From: Micromonospora nigra
GTDB lineage: Bacteria > Actinomycetota > Actinomycetes > Mycobacteriales > Micromonosporaceae
DNA length: 64,000 nucleotides
NCBI RefSeq assembly: GCF_900091585.1
Contig: NZ_FMHT01000003.1
Coordinates: 3,463,501 to 3,527,500 of the forward strand
Reading direction: 5' to 3'
Made by a program: the position numbers and the translations under genes. This document shows positions 33,056 to 40,838 of the stretch, in pieces; position 1 is the stretch's first letter; each line of letters opens with the position of its first letter. The notes under the pieces are model-generated. The model saw only the letters and a program-made list of their open reading frames with translations. It did not search any database and had not been told where the DNA came from.

Positions 33056-34666
33056 TCAGTGCGGTGACCCGACCAGTTCGGACGTCTGCCCGGCCGCCGC
33101 GTCCGGTGGTCGGGCGGCCGGCGGCGGCACGTCCGTCGGGGGGCGTGGTGGTCTCCGCTGCGCCGGCCGGTCCGGGTCGCCGGCTTCGCCGCGCCAGTGC
33201 GCCAGGCGTCCGGCGCGGGTCACCGCCCGCAGCCGCCGCTCCGCCCGGTCCCGGACGTGCGGCGTGGTGACCACCAGCAGTTGGTCCCCCCGGCGCAGCC
33301 GGGTGTCCGGCTCGGGCACGAAGGCGGTGCCGTCCCGCACCACCAGCGTGATCGCCGCCGGTGGTGGCAGCCGCAGTTCCCGCACGTGCACGCCGTGCAT
33401 CCGGGATTCCGCGTCGACGGTCAGGTGCAGCAGGTCGGCGTCGATGGCGTCCAGCGGAGCCGACTCCACCTGGAGTTCCGGTCCCAGGCCGGCGGGGCTG
33501 AGCCGCAGCCGGCGGGCCAGCCACGGCAGGACCGGAGCCTGGAGCATGGTGAAGACCACGACCAGCACGAACACGATGTTGAACAGTTGGTCACTGCCGG
33601 CGACCCCGGCCACCACCGGGATGGTGGCCAGCACGATCGGCACCGCCCCGCGCAGGCCGGCCCAGGACAGCAGCGCCTGTTCCCGCAGCGGGATGCGGAA
33701 CGGCAGCAGTGCGACCAGCACCGACACGGGTCGGGCGAGCAGCAGCAGCACCGAGCCGACGGCCAGGGCGGGCAGGATCGCGCCGGGCAGCTCCCGTGGC
33801 GTGGCCAGCAGACCGAGCATGACGAACAGCCCGATCTGCGCGATCCAGCCGAGGCCCTCCGCCACCGACACGGTGGCCCGCCGGTGTGCCAGCCGGGCGT
33901 TGCCCAGGATCAGCGCGGCCAGGTAGGCGGCGAGGAAGCCGCTGGCCTGGGCCAGCCCGGCGGCGGCGAACGCGAGGATGCCGCAGGCGAACGTGGCGAT
34001 CGGGTACAGGCCGGAGGCGGGCAGGATGAGCCGGCGCAGGAACCACACCCCGGCGCCGCCGACGGCGAGGCCCACCAGGCCGCCCGTGGTGAGCTGGTAG
34101 ACCATCTGCCCGAGCAGTTCCAGCGGGCCGGCCGCGTCGAGGGTCGCGGCGCTGAACGCCAGCACCAGGATGACGGTGGGGGCGTCGTTGAGACCCGACT
34201 CGGCCTCCACCAGCCCGGCCAGCCGGCGTGGCAGTGGCAGCGTCCGCAACACCGAGAACACCGCCGCCGCGTCGGTCGACGACACCACCGCGCCGAGCAG
34301 CAGCGCGAGCTGCCACGACACGCCCAGCAGCAGGTGCGCGCCCAGCGCGGTCACCCCGACGCTCACCAGCACGCCGACGGTGGCGAGGGCCGCCGCGGGG
34401 GCCAGCACGGGGCGGATGTCGGAGAACCGGGTCGTCAGTCCACCCTCGACCAGGATCACCGCGAGCGCCGCCGTGCCGATCGCCTGGGCCGCCGCGGCGT
34501 CGTCGAACCGCAGGCCCAGGCCGTTCTCCCCGAGCAGCAACCCCACTCCGAGGTACGCCAGCAGCACCGGCAGCCCGACCCGCGTGGCCACCCGGGCGGC
34601 CGTCACGCTCACCAGCGCCACCCCGGCGCCGGCGATCATCAGCAGATAGACCTGTTGCAACGTCAT
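33056..34666 (-). CDS. K+/H+ antiporter, CPA1 family with TrkA-C domain
   Basis: The 536-residue protein has 12-13 membrane helices (residues 5-400) of the NhaP2/CvrA type, including VVSSTDAAAVFSVLR and GLNDAPTVILVLA, the transport-site region with Asp pairs. A C-terminal RCK_C/TrkA-C domain (about 415-490: GVHVRELRLPPPAAITLVVRDG) is followed by a disordered Pro/Arg tail. It likely expels K+ in exchange for protons, with the regulatory domain sensing a nucleotide. ATG 34666 has GGGG upstream. It lies just upstream of the K+ uptake pair. Confidence 0.9.
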   Translation of the reverse strand: MTLQQVYLLMIAGAGVALVSVTAARVATRVGLPVLLAYLGVGLLLGENGLGLRFDDAAAAQAIGTAALAVILVEGGLTTRFSDIRPVLAPAAALATVGVLVSVGVTALGAHLLLGVSWQLALLLGAVVSSTDAAAVFSVLRTLPLPRRLAGLVEAESGLNDAPTVILVLAFSAATLDAAGPLELLGQMVYQLTTGGLVGLAVGGAGVWFLRRLILPASGLYPIATFACGILAFAAAGLAQASGFLAAYLAALILGNARLAHRRATVSVAEGLGWIAQIGLFVMLGLLATPRELPGAILPALAVGSVLLLLARPVSVLVALLPFRIPLREQALLSWAGLRGAVPIVLATIPVVAGVAGSDQLFNIVFVLVVVFTMLQAPVLPWLARRLRLSPAGLGPELQVESAPLDAIDADLLHLTVDAESRMHGVHVRELRLPPPAAITLVVRDGTAFVPEPDTRLRRGDQLLVVTTPHVRDRAERRLRAVTRAGRLAHWRGEAGDPDRPAQRRPPRPPTDVPPPAARPPDAAAGQTSELVGSPH

Positions 34667-34878
34667 CGACGGTCCCCGGTCGGTGTCGTCCGCCCTCGGC
34701 ACATGCGCGTACGCCCCTCTCCTCGACCGGAAGACCGGGTGGCCGCCCCCCACGGGTCAGGAACCCGAGGCCCGTCCGGCCCCGACGGGTCGGACGGTGC
34801 GGTTCCCGGCGCACCCCCGTGATCACGTTACCCGGACGGCGGGTCCTGAGTGCTCAGCGTGACAGCTCCTGGATGCGG

Positions 34879-34884
34879 TACGGT
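34879..34884 (+). promoter_or_regulatory. -10 element, leaderless YnfA transcript
   Basis: TACGGT ends 7 nt before ATG 34892 and no Shine-Dalgarno sequence is present. Confidence 0.45.
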
Positions 34885-34891
34885 CCGGCGG

Positions 34892-35227
34892 ATGTCCGTC
34901 GTGCGTTCCCTGCTGCTGTTCGCCCTCGCCGCACTGGCGGAGATCGGCGGCGCGTGGCTGGTCTGGCAGGGCTGGCGTGAACACCGTGGCCTGTGGTTCG
35001 TGGCGGCGGGGGTGATCGCGCTCGGCGCCTACGGCTTCGTGGCCACCTTCCAGCCCGACCCGAACTTCGGGCGGGTGCTGGCCGCGTACGGCGGGGTGTT
35101 CGTCGCCGGTTCGCTGGCCTGGGGCGTCCTGGTCGACGGCTTCCGGCCGGACCGGTGGGACCTCACCGGCGCGGCGATCTGCCTGCTCGGCGTCGCCGTC
35201 ATCATGTACGCCCCGCGCGGCGCCTGA
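34892..35227 (+). CDS. YnfA/UPF0060 family membrane protein
   Basis: The 111-residue protein has four membrane helices and the UPF0060 landmarks: [46 protein letters not shown] and a terminal helix [19 protein letters not shown]. YnfA proteins are small-multidrug-resistance relatives of uncertain transport function. ATG 34892 is favoured over the upstream frame start by the leaderless promoter. It converges with the arsR-like gene. Confidence 0.92.
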   Translation: MSVVRSLLLFALAALAEIGGAWLVWQGWREHRGLWFVAAGVIALGAYGFVATFQPDPNFGRVLAAYGGVFVAGSLAWGVLVDGFRPDRWDLTGAAICLLGVAVIMYAPRGA

Positions 35228-35234
35228 CCGCCGT

Positions 35235-35251
35235 CCCGCCCGGTCGGCGGG
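35235..35251. terminator. short hairpin between convergent ynfA-like and arsR-like genes
   Basis: CCCGCC (35235-35240) and GGCGGG (35246-35251) with a 5-nt loop, 7 nt after the YnfA stop. Confidence 0.4.
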
Positions 35252-35261
35252 TGGGCGCGAC

Positions 35262-35639
35262 TCACTCGCCCCCGGTCGGGGCGACGGTGAGCAGAGCGGC
35301 GAGCTGACGCAGGATCGCCGGGCGGGCCCGGTAGTACACCCACGTCCCGCGTCGTTCGGCGTCGACCAGGCCGGCCTCGCGCAGCGTGCGGAGGTGGTGC
35401 GAGATGGTCGGCCCGGTCAGGTCGAACGCGGGGGTCAGGTCGCAGACGCACGCCTCGCCGCCCTCGGCGGAGGCGATCATCGACATCAGCCGCAGTCGCA
35501 CCGGGTCGCCGAGCGCCTTGAACGCCGGCGCGAGCACCGCTGCGGTCTCGGCCGGTACGCGGCGCTCCGCCAGGGGCGGACAGCACGGCGTGTCGGCCGT
35601 CAGGTCGATCCGGACGGACGGCGCGCCTTGTTTCGACAT
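35262..35639 (-). CDS. arsR: ArsR-family metalloregulator
   Basis: This 125-residue winged-helix repressor has the ArsR helix-turn-helix GPTISHHLRTLREAGLVDAE and the thiolate site ACVCDL (the CVC motif that binds As(III) or Sb(III)), plus a Cys pair near the N-terminus (ADTPCCPPL). ATG 35639 is the only convincing start. It is divergent from an ArsN-like acetyltransferase and an ArsO-like flavoprotein. An inverted repeat in its promoter also occurs in front of the flavoprotein gene, so this protein probably represses both. Confidence 0.9.
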   Translation of the reverse strand: MSKQGAPSVRIDLTADTPCCPPLAERRVPAETAAVLAPAFKALGDPVRLRLMSMIASAEGGEACVCDLTPAFDLTGPTISHHLRTLREAGLVDAERRGTWVYYRARPAILRQLAALLTVAPTGGE

Positions 35640-35678
35640 TCCTCTAGGTTGACAGCCTTCCAGGTGACGTGCAACTGT

Positions 35679-35702
35679 CTGTTTCGACAAGGGTCGAGAC
35701 AG
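35679..35702. promoter_or_regulatory. putative ArsR operator 1
   Basis: CTGTTTCGAC (35679-35688) and GTCGAGACAG (35693-35702) form a 10-bp inverted repeat (9 matches) with spacer AAGG, 40 bp upstream of the arsR start. The half-site TGTTTCGACA also occurs at 35629-35638 over the start codon. The rest of the 228-bp gap to the acetyltransferase shows no gene. Confidence 0.5.
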
Positions 35703-35867
35703 GGGCTCGGACTGGTGACCGGTGACCGGTGATCTGCGATCAAGAGGTGCGGTGATGGACGGGGGTGCGGTGGTGGACGAGCTTCCCGACCGGGCGGCAA
35801 CCCGGACGTGCGCCTCGTGGCGGTGGGCGCTGGCGGGTTCGGCCCGGATCCCGGACGGAGCGCGCTG

Positions 35868-36365
35868 ATGGCCGATCTCACCGTCCGCCCCATGACGGCC
35901 GACGACGCCGGGCGGGTACTGGCGATCTACCAGGCCGGCCTCGACGGCGGCGATGCCAGCTTCGCGACCACCGCGCCGACCTGGGCGGCATTCGACGCCG
36001 ACAAGCTTCCCGGGCACCGGTTCGTCGTGGTCGACGGTGACGCCACCGTCGTCGGGTGGATCGCCGCCTCGCCGACCTCGACCCGCGCGGTCTACGCCGG
36101 CGTGGTGGAGCACTCCGTCTACGTCGACCCCGCCGCCCGGGGGCGCGGCGCCGCCCGACTGCTGCTCGACGCGCTGATCGCCGCCACCGAGGCGGCCGGC
36201 ATCTGGACCATCCAGTCGGGCGTCTTTCCCGAGAACACCGCCAGCCTGGCCCTGCACGAGCGGGCCGGGTTCCGGGTGATCGGCGTCCGCGAACGGGTGG
36301 GCCGACACCACGGGCGATGGCGCGACGTCGTGCTGCTGGAACGCCGCAGCCCGGTGATCGACTGA
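35868..36365 (+). CDS. GNAT acetyltransferase, ArsN1-like
   Basis: The 165-residue protein is a GNAT N-acetyltransferase: VRPMTADDAGRVLAIYQAG at the N-terminus, acetyl-CoA loop DPAARGRGAARLLLDALI and ENTASLALHERAGFR near the C-terminus. The sequence style (phosphinothricin/ArsN group) and position between ArsR and an ArsO-like protein suggest ArsN1, which acetylates organoarsenical amino acids such as arsinothricin. The alternative is a phosphinothricin-type acetyltransferase. ATG 35868 is preceded by GGAG; ATG 35808 is in frame but weaker. Confidence 0.85.
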   Translation: MADLTVRPMTADDAGRVLAIYQAGLDGGDASFATTAPTWAAFDADKLPGHRFVVVDGDATVVGWIAASPTSTRAVYAGVVEHSVYVDPAARGRGAARLLLDALIAATEAAGIWTIQSGVFPENTASLALHERAGFRVIGVRERVGRHHGRWRDVVLLERRSPVID

Positions 36366-36421
36366 GCCGCAGCCCGGTGATCGGCTGAGTTTGCCGGGCG
36401 CCGTGGCCCCGTACACCCTTT

Positions 36422-36444
36422 TGATTCGACGAACGTCAAGACAG
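36422..36444. promoter_or_regulatory. putative ArsR operator 2
   Basis: TGATTCGAC-GAAC-GTCAAGACAG aligns with operator 1 (arm TGTTTCGAC, 4-nt spacer, arm GTCGAGACAG) with only a few changes. It ends 2 nt before the AGGAG ribosome-binding site of the flavoprotein gene, a position suited to repression. Confidence 0.5.
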
Positions 36445-36456
36445 AGGAGTTGTCTG

Positions 36457-37869
36457 ATGAATCCCATGGACGCCCTGCCCGTCGTGGTGATCGGTGCCGG
36501 TCCGGTGGGTCTGGCCGCCGCCGCGCACCTGCACGAGCGCAACCTGCCCTTCACCGTGCTCGAAGCTGGGGCCACCCCCGCTTCGGCGGTACGGCAGTGG
36601 GGCCACGTACGGGTGTTCTCCCCGTGGCGCTACGACATCGACCCCGCAGCCCGCCGGCTCCTCGACGACGCCGGCTGGGTCGCGCCCGACCCGGAGGCCC
36701 TGCCCACCGGCACCGAACTGGCCACCAGGTACCTCCAGCCCCTCGCGGAGCTACCGCAGCTCAAGCCCCACCTGCGCTGTGGTGCCCGGGTCGAGGCGAT
36801 CTCCCGCCTCGGGCTGGACCGGCTCCGCAGCGCCGGCCGGGAGAGCACGCCGTTCCTCGTTCGTCTCGCCGACGGCGAGGAGATCCTGGCCAGGGCGGTC
36901 ATCGACGCCTCCGGCACGTGGCGCACCCCGAACGTGCTGGGCGCCTCCGGCCTGCCCGCCCGGGGTGAGACCGCAGCCGCCGCGTACCTGGAGCACGCCC
37001 TGCCGGACGTGCTCGGCGCCGACCGGGACCGGTTCGCCGGGCGGCACACCCTCGTCGTCGGTGCGGGCCACTCGGCCGCCAACACGCTGCTCTCCCTCGC
37101 GGAACTGGCCGCCGACGAGCCGGGAACCCAGGTCACCTGGGCGATCCGGGGCACCTCGCCGACACGTACCTACGGCGGCGGTGACGCCGACGCCCTCCCG
37201 GCGCGTGGTGCTCTCGGTTCCCGGCTGCGGGCCCACGTCGACGCCGGCCGGATCCGGCTGCTCACCGGCTTCTCCGTGTACGCCCTCACTCCCGCCGACG
37301 GCCGGGTGACCGTGGTCGTCCGGCACGCCAACCATGGCGAGGAGGCGGTCAGTGTCGACCGCGTCGTCGCGGCCACCGGATTCCGGCCCGACCACTCCGT
37401 CGCCGCCGAGCTGCGTCTCGACCTCGACCCCGTCATGGGTGCCACCCGCGCCCTCGCGCCACTGATCGATCCCAACGAGCACTCCTGTGGCACCGTTCCC
37501 CCGCACGGGGTCGACGAACTGGCCCACCCGGAGGTCGGCTACTACGCCGTCGGCATGAAGAGCTACGGCCGGGCGCCCACCTTCCTCATGGCCACCGGCT
37601 ACGAGCAGGTCCGCTCCGTCGTCGCCGCCCTCGCCGGGGACTGGGAGGCCGCCCGCGACGTCCAGCTCGACCTGCCCGAGACCGGCGTCTGCAACAGCAA
37701 CCCCGACGACTCCGCCACCGGGGACAACTGCTGCGGCCCGGCCCCGACCGCCGAGCCGGTCGGCCGTGGGCTGGCCACCGGCATCGGCGGCGGCCTGCTG
37801 TCGGCACCGTTGGAACTGGTCGCTGCCGACGCCTCCACCGGCGGGGCCGGAGGTTGCTGCGGCGCCTGA
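36457..37869 (+). CDS. ArsO-like FAD/NAD(P)-dependent oxidoreductase
   Basis: The 470-residue flavoprotein has an N-terminal FAD fold VVVIGAGPVGLAAAAHL (residues 9-25), a second nucleotide fold TLVVGAGHSAANTLLSL (about 205-221) and ATGFRPDH near residue 308, the arrangement of flavin monooxygenases and thioredoxin-reductase-like enzymes. The C-terminus carries Cys pairs, DNCCGPAP and a terminal GGCCGA, unusual for the fold but apt for binding trivalent arsenicals. With ArsR and ArsN this matches actinobacterial ArsO proteins, whose reaction is not firmly established. ATG 36457 follows AGAGGAG. Confidence 0.85.
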   Translation: MNPMDALPVVVIGAGPVGLAAAAHLHERNLPFTVLEAGATPASAVRQWGHVRVFSPWRYDIDPAARRLLDDAGWVAPDPEALPTGTELATRYLQPLAELPQLKPHLRCGARVEAISRLGLDRLRSAGRESTPFLVRLADGEEILARAVIDASGTWRTPNVLGASGLPARGETAAAAYLEHALPDVLGADRDRFAGRHTLVVGAGHSAANTLLSLAELAADEPGTQVTWAIRGTSPTRTYGGGDADALPARGALGSRLRAHVDAGRIRLLTGFSVYALTPADGRVTVVVRHANHGEEAVSVDRVVAATGFRPDHSVAAELRLDLDPVMGATRALAPLIDPNEHSCGTVPPHGVDELAHPEVGYYAVGMKSYGRAPTFLMATGYEQVRSVVAALAGDWEAARDVQLDLPETGVCNSNPDDSATGDNCCGPAPTAEPVGRGLATGIGGGLLSAPLELVAADASTGGAGGCCGA

Positions 37870-37876
37870 CGTGACG

Positions 37877-37913
37877 GCAGGTGGCCGTTCCCCCGTGGGA
37901 GGCGGCCACCTGC
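37877..37913 (+). terminator. hairpin after ArsO-like gene
   Basis: GCAGGTGGCCG (37877-37887) pairs perfectly with CGGCCACCTGC (37903-37913) around a 15-nt loop, 7 nt after the stop. Confidence 0.6.
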
Positions 37914-38097
37914 GGTCACCCGCTGAACCTCTTCGACATCCGGGTGTTGACCGAGCGAACGGGTTCGTCAGGATCGGCTATTCCGACATCCGGACGGGCG
38001 GCACAGCTCGGCGGAGGAGTAGGCTGAGGACGTCGCCCCGGACCCAGGCGGCTCCGGTTCGCGTTGTTCGCGAACCGCCGTCGAAATGAGGTCCACG

Positions 38098-38517
38098 ATG
38101 GTCAGATCCGGCTCTGCCCGCTCCACCGACGCACGGTCCGGCCCCGAGATCAACGGGAGGCCCCGCCCGGCACCGCGGGCCCGCTCCGGGGATTCGCTGA
38201 TCGCGTTCGCGGCATCCGCCCTGGTGTTGCTGCTGCTCCTGATCTTCATCCTGCAGAACGGCCAACGTACGGACGTGCACTTCTTCGGCGCACACGGGCA
38301 ACTGCCGATGGGCGTCGCGCTGCTGCTCGCCGCAGTGTTCGGCGTGCTGCTGGTGACCGTGCACGTGACCCTGCGGCGCATCTTCGCACTGCGGTCGTCG
38401 ACCAGTCGGCACCGCACCCCCGCCGATCCCACCCGGCCCGGCCCGGCCGCCACCCCCACCGGTCCGGCCGCCAGCCGAACCGGGCCGGAGGCCGGGATGC
38501 CGGAGGCGCGGTCATGA
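38098..38517 (+). CDS. LapA/DUF1049 domain membrane protein
   Basis: The 139-residue protein has a basic Ser/Arg/Pro N-terminus and two membrane helices, LIAFAASALVLLLLLIFILQNGQ and MGVALLLAAVFGVLLVTVHV, with the LapA hallmark ILQNxQxxxVxFF between them (about residues 55-66). In E. coli LapA/LapB regulate LPS assembly; in actinobacteria the role is unknown. ATG 38098 is chosen over ATG 38086 because GAGG sits 8 nt upstream. It overlaps the next gene by four bases (ATGA). Confidence 0.87.
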   Translation: MVRSGSARSTDARSGPEINGRPRPAPRARSGDSLIAFAASALVLLLLLIFILQNGQRTDVHFFGAHGQLPMGVALLLAAVFGVLLVTVHVTLRRIFALRSSTSRHRTPADPTRPGPAATPTGPAASRTGPEAGMPEARS

Positions 38518-39071
38518 TGCGCTCTGCCGAGGACCGCATGACCTGGGTGTGCACCCCGGAGCCGCCGGCGGCACGCCTGCGGCTGACCGACCCGCCCTCC
38601 CACCGTGCGATGCTCGATGGTGGCTGGTGGCCCACCTCCCGTGACCCCGTGCGCGAACTGTGCAGTCTGGTCACCGCGCTGACCGCCCGACGCTCAGGCG
38701 TGATCGAACGGATCATGCTGCATCGGGCGGCCTGGGACAGGCATCCGTGCCGGATCGGCGTCGCCGGCACGGTGGTGCGGGTGGGCTGGTTCACCACCCT
38801 CGGGCCCGAGTTGGCGATCATCACCGGCCGGCGGGAGTTGCGGATCGACCTGGCCGTGATAGCGCCCGACGCCACGTTCGCCGCGGCGACGGCGGCCATG
38901 GTCGCGGCCTCGCGCACCGCCAACACGGTCCGCGCCGCCGACCTTCTCCGTATCCCGCCCGGCCCGCGCCCCCGGCCGCCGGTGGGGCCTGGCGACGACG
39001 TCACCGGCGGGGAGAGCGAGGGCGGCCACCCGCAGCATGATCCACACCCCACAGCGCCGGTCCCGGCCTGA
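38514..39071 (+). CDS. DUF5994-like protein
   Basis: The 185-residue protein contains RLRLTDPPSHRAMLDGGWWPTSRD, then WDRHPCRIGVAGTVVRVGWFTT and ITGRRELRIDLAVIAPD, which matches the DUF5994 family of actinobacterial proteins as I recall it. Function unknown. No signal or membrane segment is visible. It is translationally coupled to the LapA-like gene; the C-terminal 25 residues are disordered. Confidence 0.72.
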   Translation: MMRSAEDRMTWVCTPEPPAARLRLTDPPSHRAMLDGGWWPTSRDPVRELCSLVTALTARRSGVIERIMLHRAAWDRHPCRIGVAGTVVRVGWFTTLGPELAIITGRRELRIDLAVIAPDATFAAATAAMVAASRTANTVRAADLLRIPPGPRPRPPVGPGDDVTGGESEGGHPQHDPHPTAPVPA

Positions 39072-39219
39072 TCGCTCCACCTCGGGTCCGGGCCGGCAGG
39101 CGCGGGGTCCGGGACTTCGGTTCGAAGCCCCGGGCCCCGAGGCCGTCACCCGCAAGGGGCGCGTCCACACCGCCGTCCGTGAGCACGACCGCTGCGGACG
39201 GCCTCACCAGGGAGCAGCC

Positions 39220-39393
39220 ATGAAGATCGCCAGGCACCGGATCGTCAACGTCCTCCGCGAACGCGGTCAGCCGGCCAGAGCCGACTGGGTCGAGCGCGAA
39301 CTACCGGAGCGGGTGAACCCCGACGAGCACGTCGGGCTGCTCGCCACCCTTCGACTCGATCCGGCCGATCTCGCCGACGTGCCGTCGCCGTGA
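39220..39393 (+). CDS. small conserved-looking hypothetical protein
   Basis: A 57-residue frame starts at ATG 39220 after GGGAGCAG. It reads as a small helical protein (KIARHRIVNVLRERGQPARAD, then VERELPERVNPDEHVGLLATL), with realistic amphipathic helices and codon use. No domain is recognised. It follows the DUF5994 gene after 148 nt on the same strand. Confidence 0.6.
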   Translation: MKIARHRIVNVLRERGQPARADWVERELPERVNPDEHVGLLATLRLDPADLADVPSP

Positions 39394-39573
39394 GGGTGGC
39401 CCCTGCCGGGCCCGTGCCGCGGCCGGGGCCGACACGATGGCGGCGGGTGGGTCGGACCTGTCGGGCCGGGCAATAACCCCGAACCGCCGTGGCGGGCGCG
39501 GTGGATCACCGAAACTGAACGTGAAGGCGGCGGGACAACCAGCCGGCGACTGCCGGCAGGGAGGAAGTGCACC

Positions 39574-39732
39574 GTGGGTTCCCTGGGCCAGCGGATCAAG
39601 GGCATGCTCGACAACCAACGGGGACGTGACCTGGCACGACGACGCCGGCGCCGCACGGGCGACTCCGGTAACCAGCAGAAGCTCCAGCAGTTCGTGGCCC
39701 GGGTGACCGATTGGTCGGGGCGGCGGCGCTGA
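39574..39732 (+). CDS. small basic hypothetical protein
   Basis: A 52-residue frame starts at GTG 39574 after GGGAGGA (7 nt). The product, MGSLGQRIKGMLDNQRGRD then an Arg cluster and QQKLQQFVARVTDWSG, is strongly basic with a C-terminal amphipathic helix. It is too short for most gene finders, but the ribosome-binding site is good and the stop lies 32 nt before the desaturase start. No family is known to me. The 180-bp gap upstream (39394-39573) contains only a possible -10 near CAATAAC. Confidence 0.5.
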   Translation: MGSLGQRIKGMLDNQRGRDLARRRRRRTGDSGNQQKLQQFVARVTDWSGRRR

Positions 39733-39763
39733 GCCGGCCGTCGAAACCAGCGAAGGCGGCATC

Positions 39764-40834
39764 GTGAGCGACACCAGTCTTGGCGCAGACCGTCAACGGG
39801 GCAGTGACTACGCCGACCTGTCCCGGCAGGTCCGGGCAGCGGGCCTCCTCGACCGCCGGCGAGGCTACTACGCGGTACGCATCGGCCTCGTCGTCGGAGC
39901 CTACGCCGGACTGTGGATCCTGTTCGTCCGGCTGGGCGAATCATGGTGGCAGCTCGGCGTCGCCGTGGCCCTGGCGGTCGTACTCGCGCAGGCCGGGTTC
40001 CTCGGCCACGACGCCGGACACCGGCAGGTCGCCCGCTCGCGCCGGGCGAACGACCTGATCGGCACCGTGCTCGGCAACCTGCTGACCGGGATCAGCTATG
40101 GCTGGTGGGTGGACAAGCACAACCGGCACCACGCCAACCCGAACACCGAGGGCAAGGACCCCGACATCACCGTGGAACCCCTGGCCTTCACCGTCGACCA
40201 GGCACGCAGCCGGCGTGGCCTCGGCGCGCTGGTCGTACGTCACCAGGCGTACCTGTTCTTCCCGCTGCTCCTGCTGGAAGGCCTGCACCTGCACGCCAAC
40301 AGCGTGAAAGCGCTCTTCGGTACGCGCCGTCGCGTGCGCCGCCCCGTCGAAGCGGGACTGCTGGCCCTGCACCTGGGCGGCTACCTCGCCGCCGTGTTCC
40401 TGGTCCTGACCCCCGCGCAGGCGGTCGCGTTCATCGTCGTGAACCAGGGCCTGTTCGGCCTCTACCTCGGCTGCTCCTTCGCTCCCAACCACAAGGGGAT
40501 GCCCATCCTCGACGCGGACGACACCGTCGACTACCTGCGACGGCAGGTCCTCACCTCCCGCAACGTGCGGGGCGGGCGACTGATCGACGCGCTGCTCGGC
40601 GGCCTGAACTACCAGATCGAACACCACCTGTTCCCGAGCATGCCGTGCCCCAACCTGCGCCGGGCGCGCCCACTCGTCCGGCGGTACTGCGCCGAGCACG
40701 GCATCGACTACCACGAGACGACGCTGATCCGCTCCTTCGCCGAGACGCTGCGCCACCTGCGCGACATCGGCGCCGGCGAGCCGCGCACGGACCCCGGATC
40801 GCCAGTTCCACACCGGCCCGGGTCCGCCCGCTGA
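39764..40834 (+). CDS. membrane fatty acid desaturase
   Basis: The 356-residue enzyme has the three histidine boxes of acyl-lipid/acyl-CoA desaturases: HDAGH (about residue 83), HNRHH (about 119) and QIEHH (about 286), binding a di-iron centre. Four membrane helices lie at about 41-75 and 190-235. It introduces a double bond into a membrane acyl chain, using O2 and ferredoxin or a similar donor. The start is GTG 39764; the upstream gene ends 31 nt before. The gene converges with the epimerase gene with only 4 nt between the stops. Confidence 0.92.
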   Translation: MSDTSLGADRQRGSDYADLSRQVRAAGLLDRRRGYYAVRIGLVVGAYAGLWILFVRLGESWWQLGVAVALAVVLAQAGFLGHDAGHRQVARSRRANDLIGTVLGNLLTGISYGWWVDKHNRHHANPNTEGKDPDITVEPLAFTVDQARSRRGLGALVVRHQAYLFFPLLLLEGLHLHANSVKALFGTRRRVRRPVEAGLLALHLGGYLAAVFLVLTPAQAVAFIVVNQGLFGLYLGCSFAPNHKGMPILDADDTVDYLRRQVLTSRNVRGGRLIDALLGGLNYQIEHHLFPSMPCPNLRRARPLVRRYCAEHGIDYHETTLIRSFAETLRHLRDIGAGEPRTDPGSPVPHRPGSAR

Positions 40835-40838
40835 CCGG

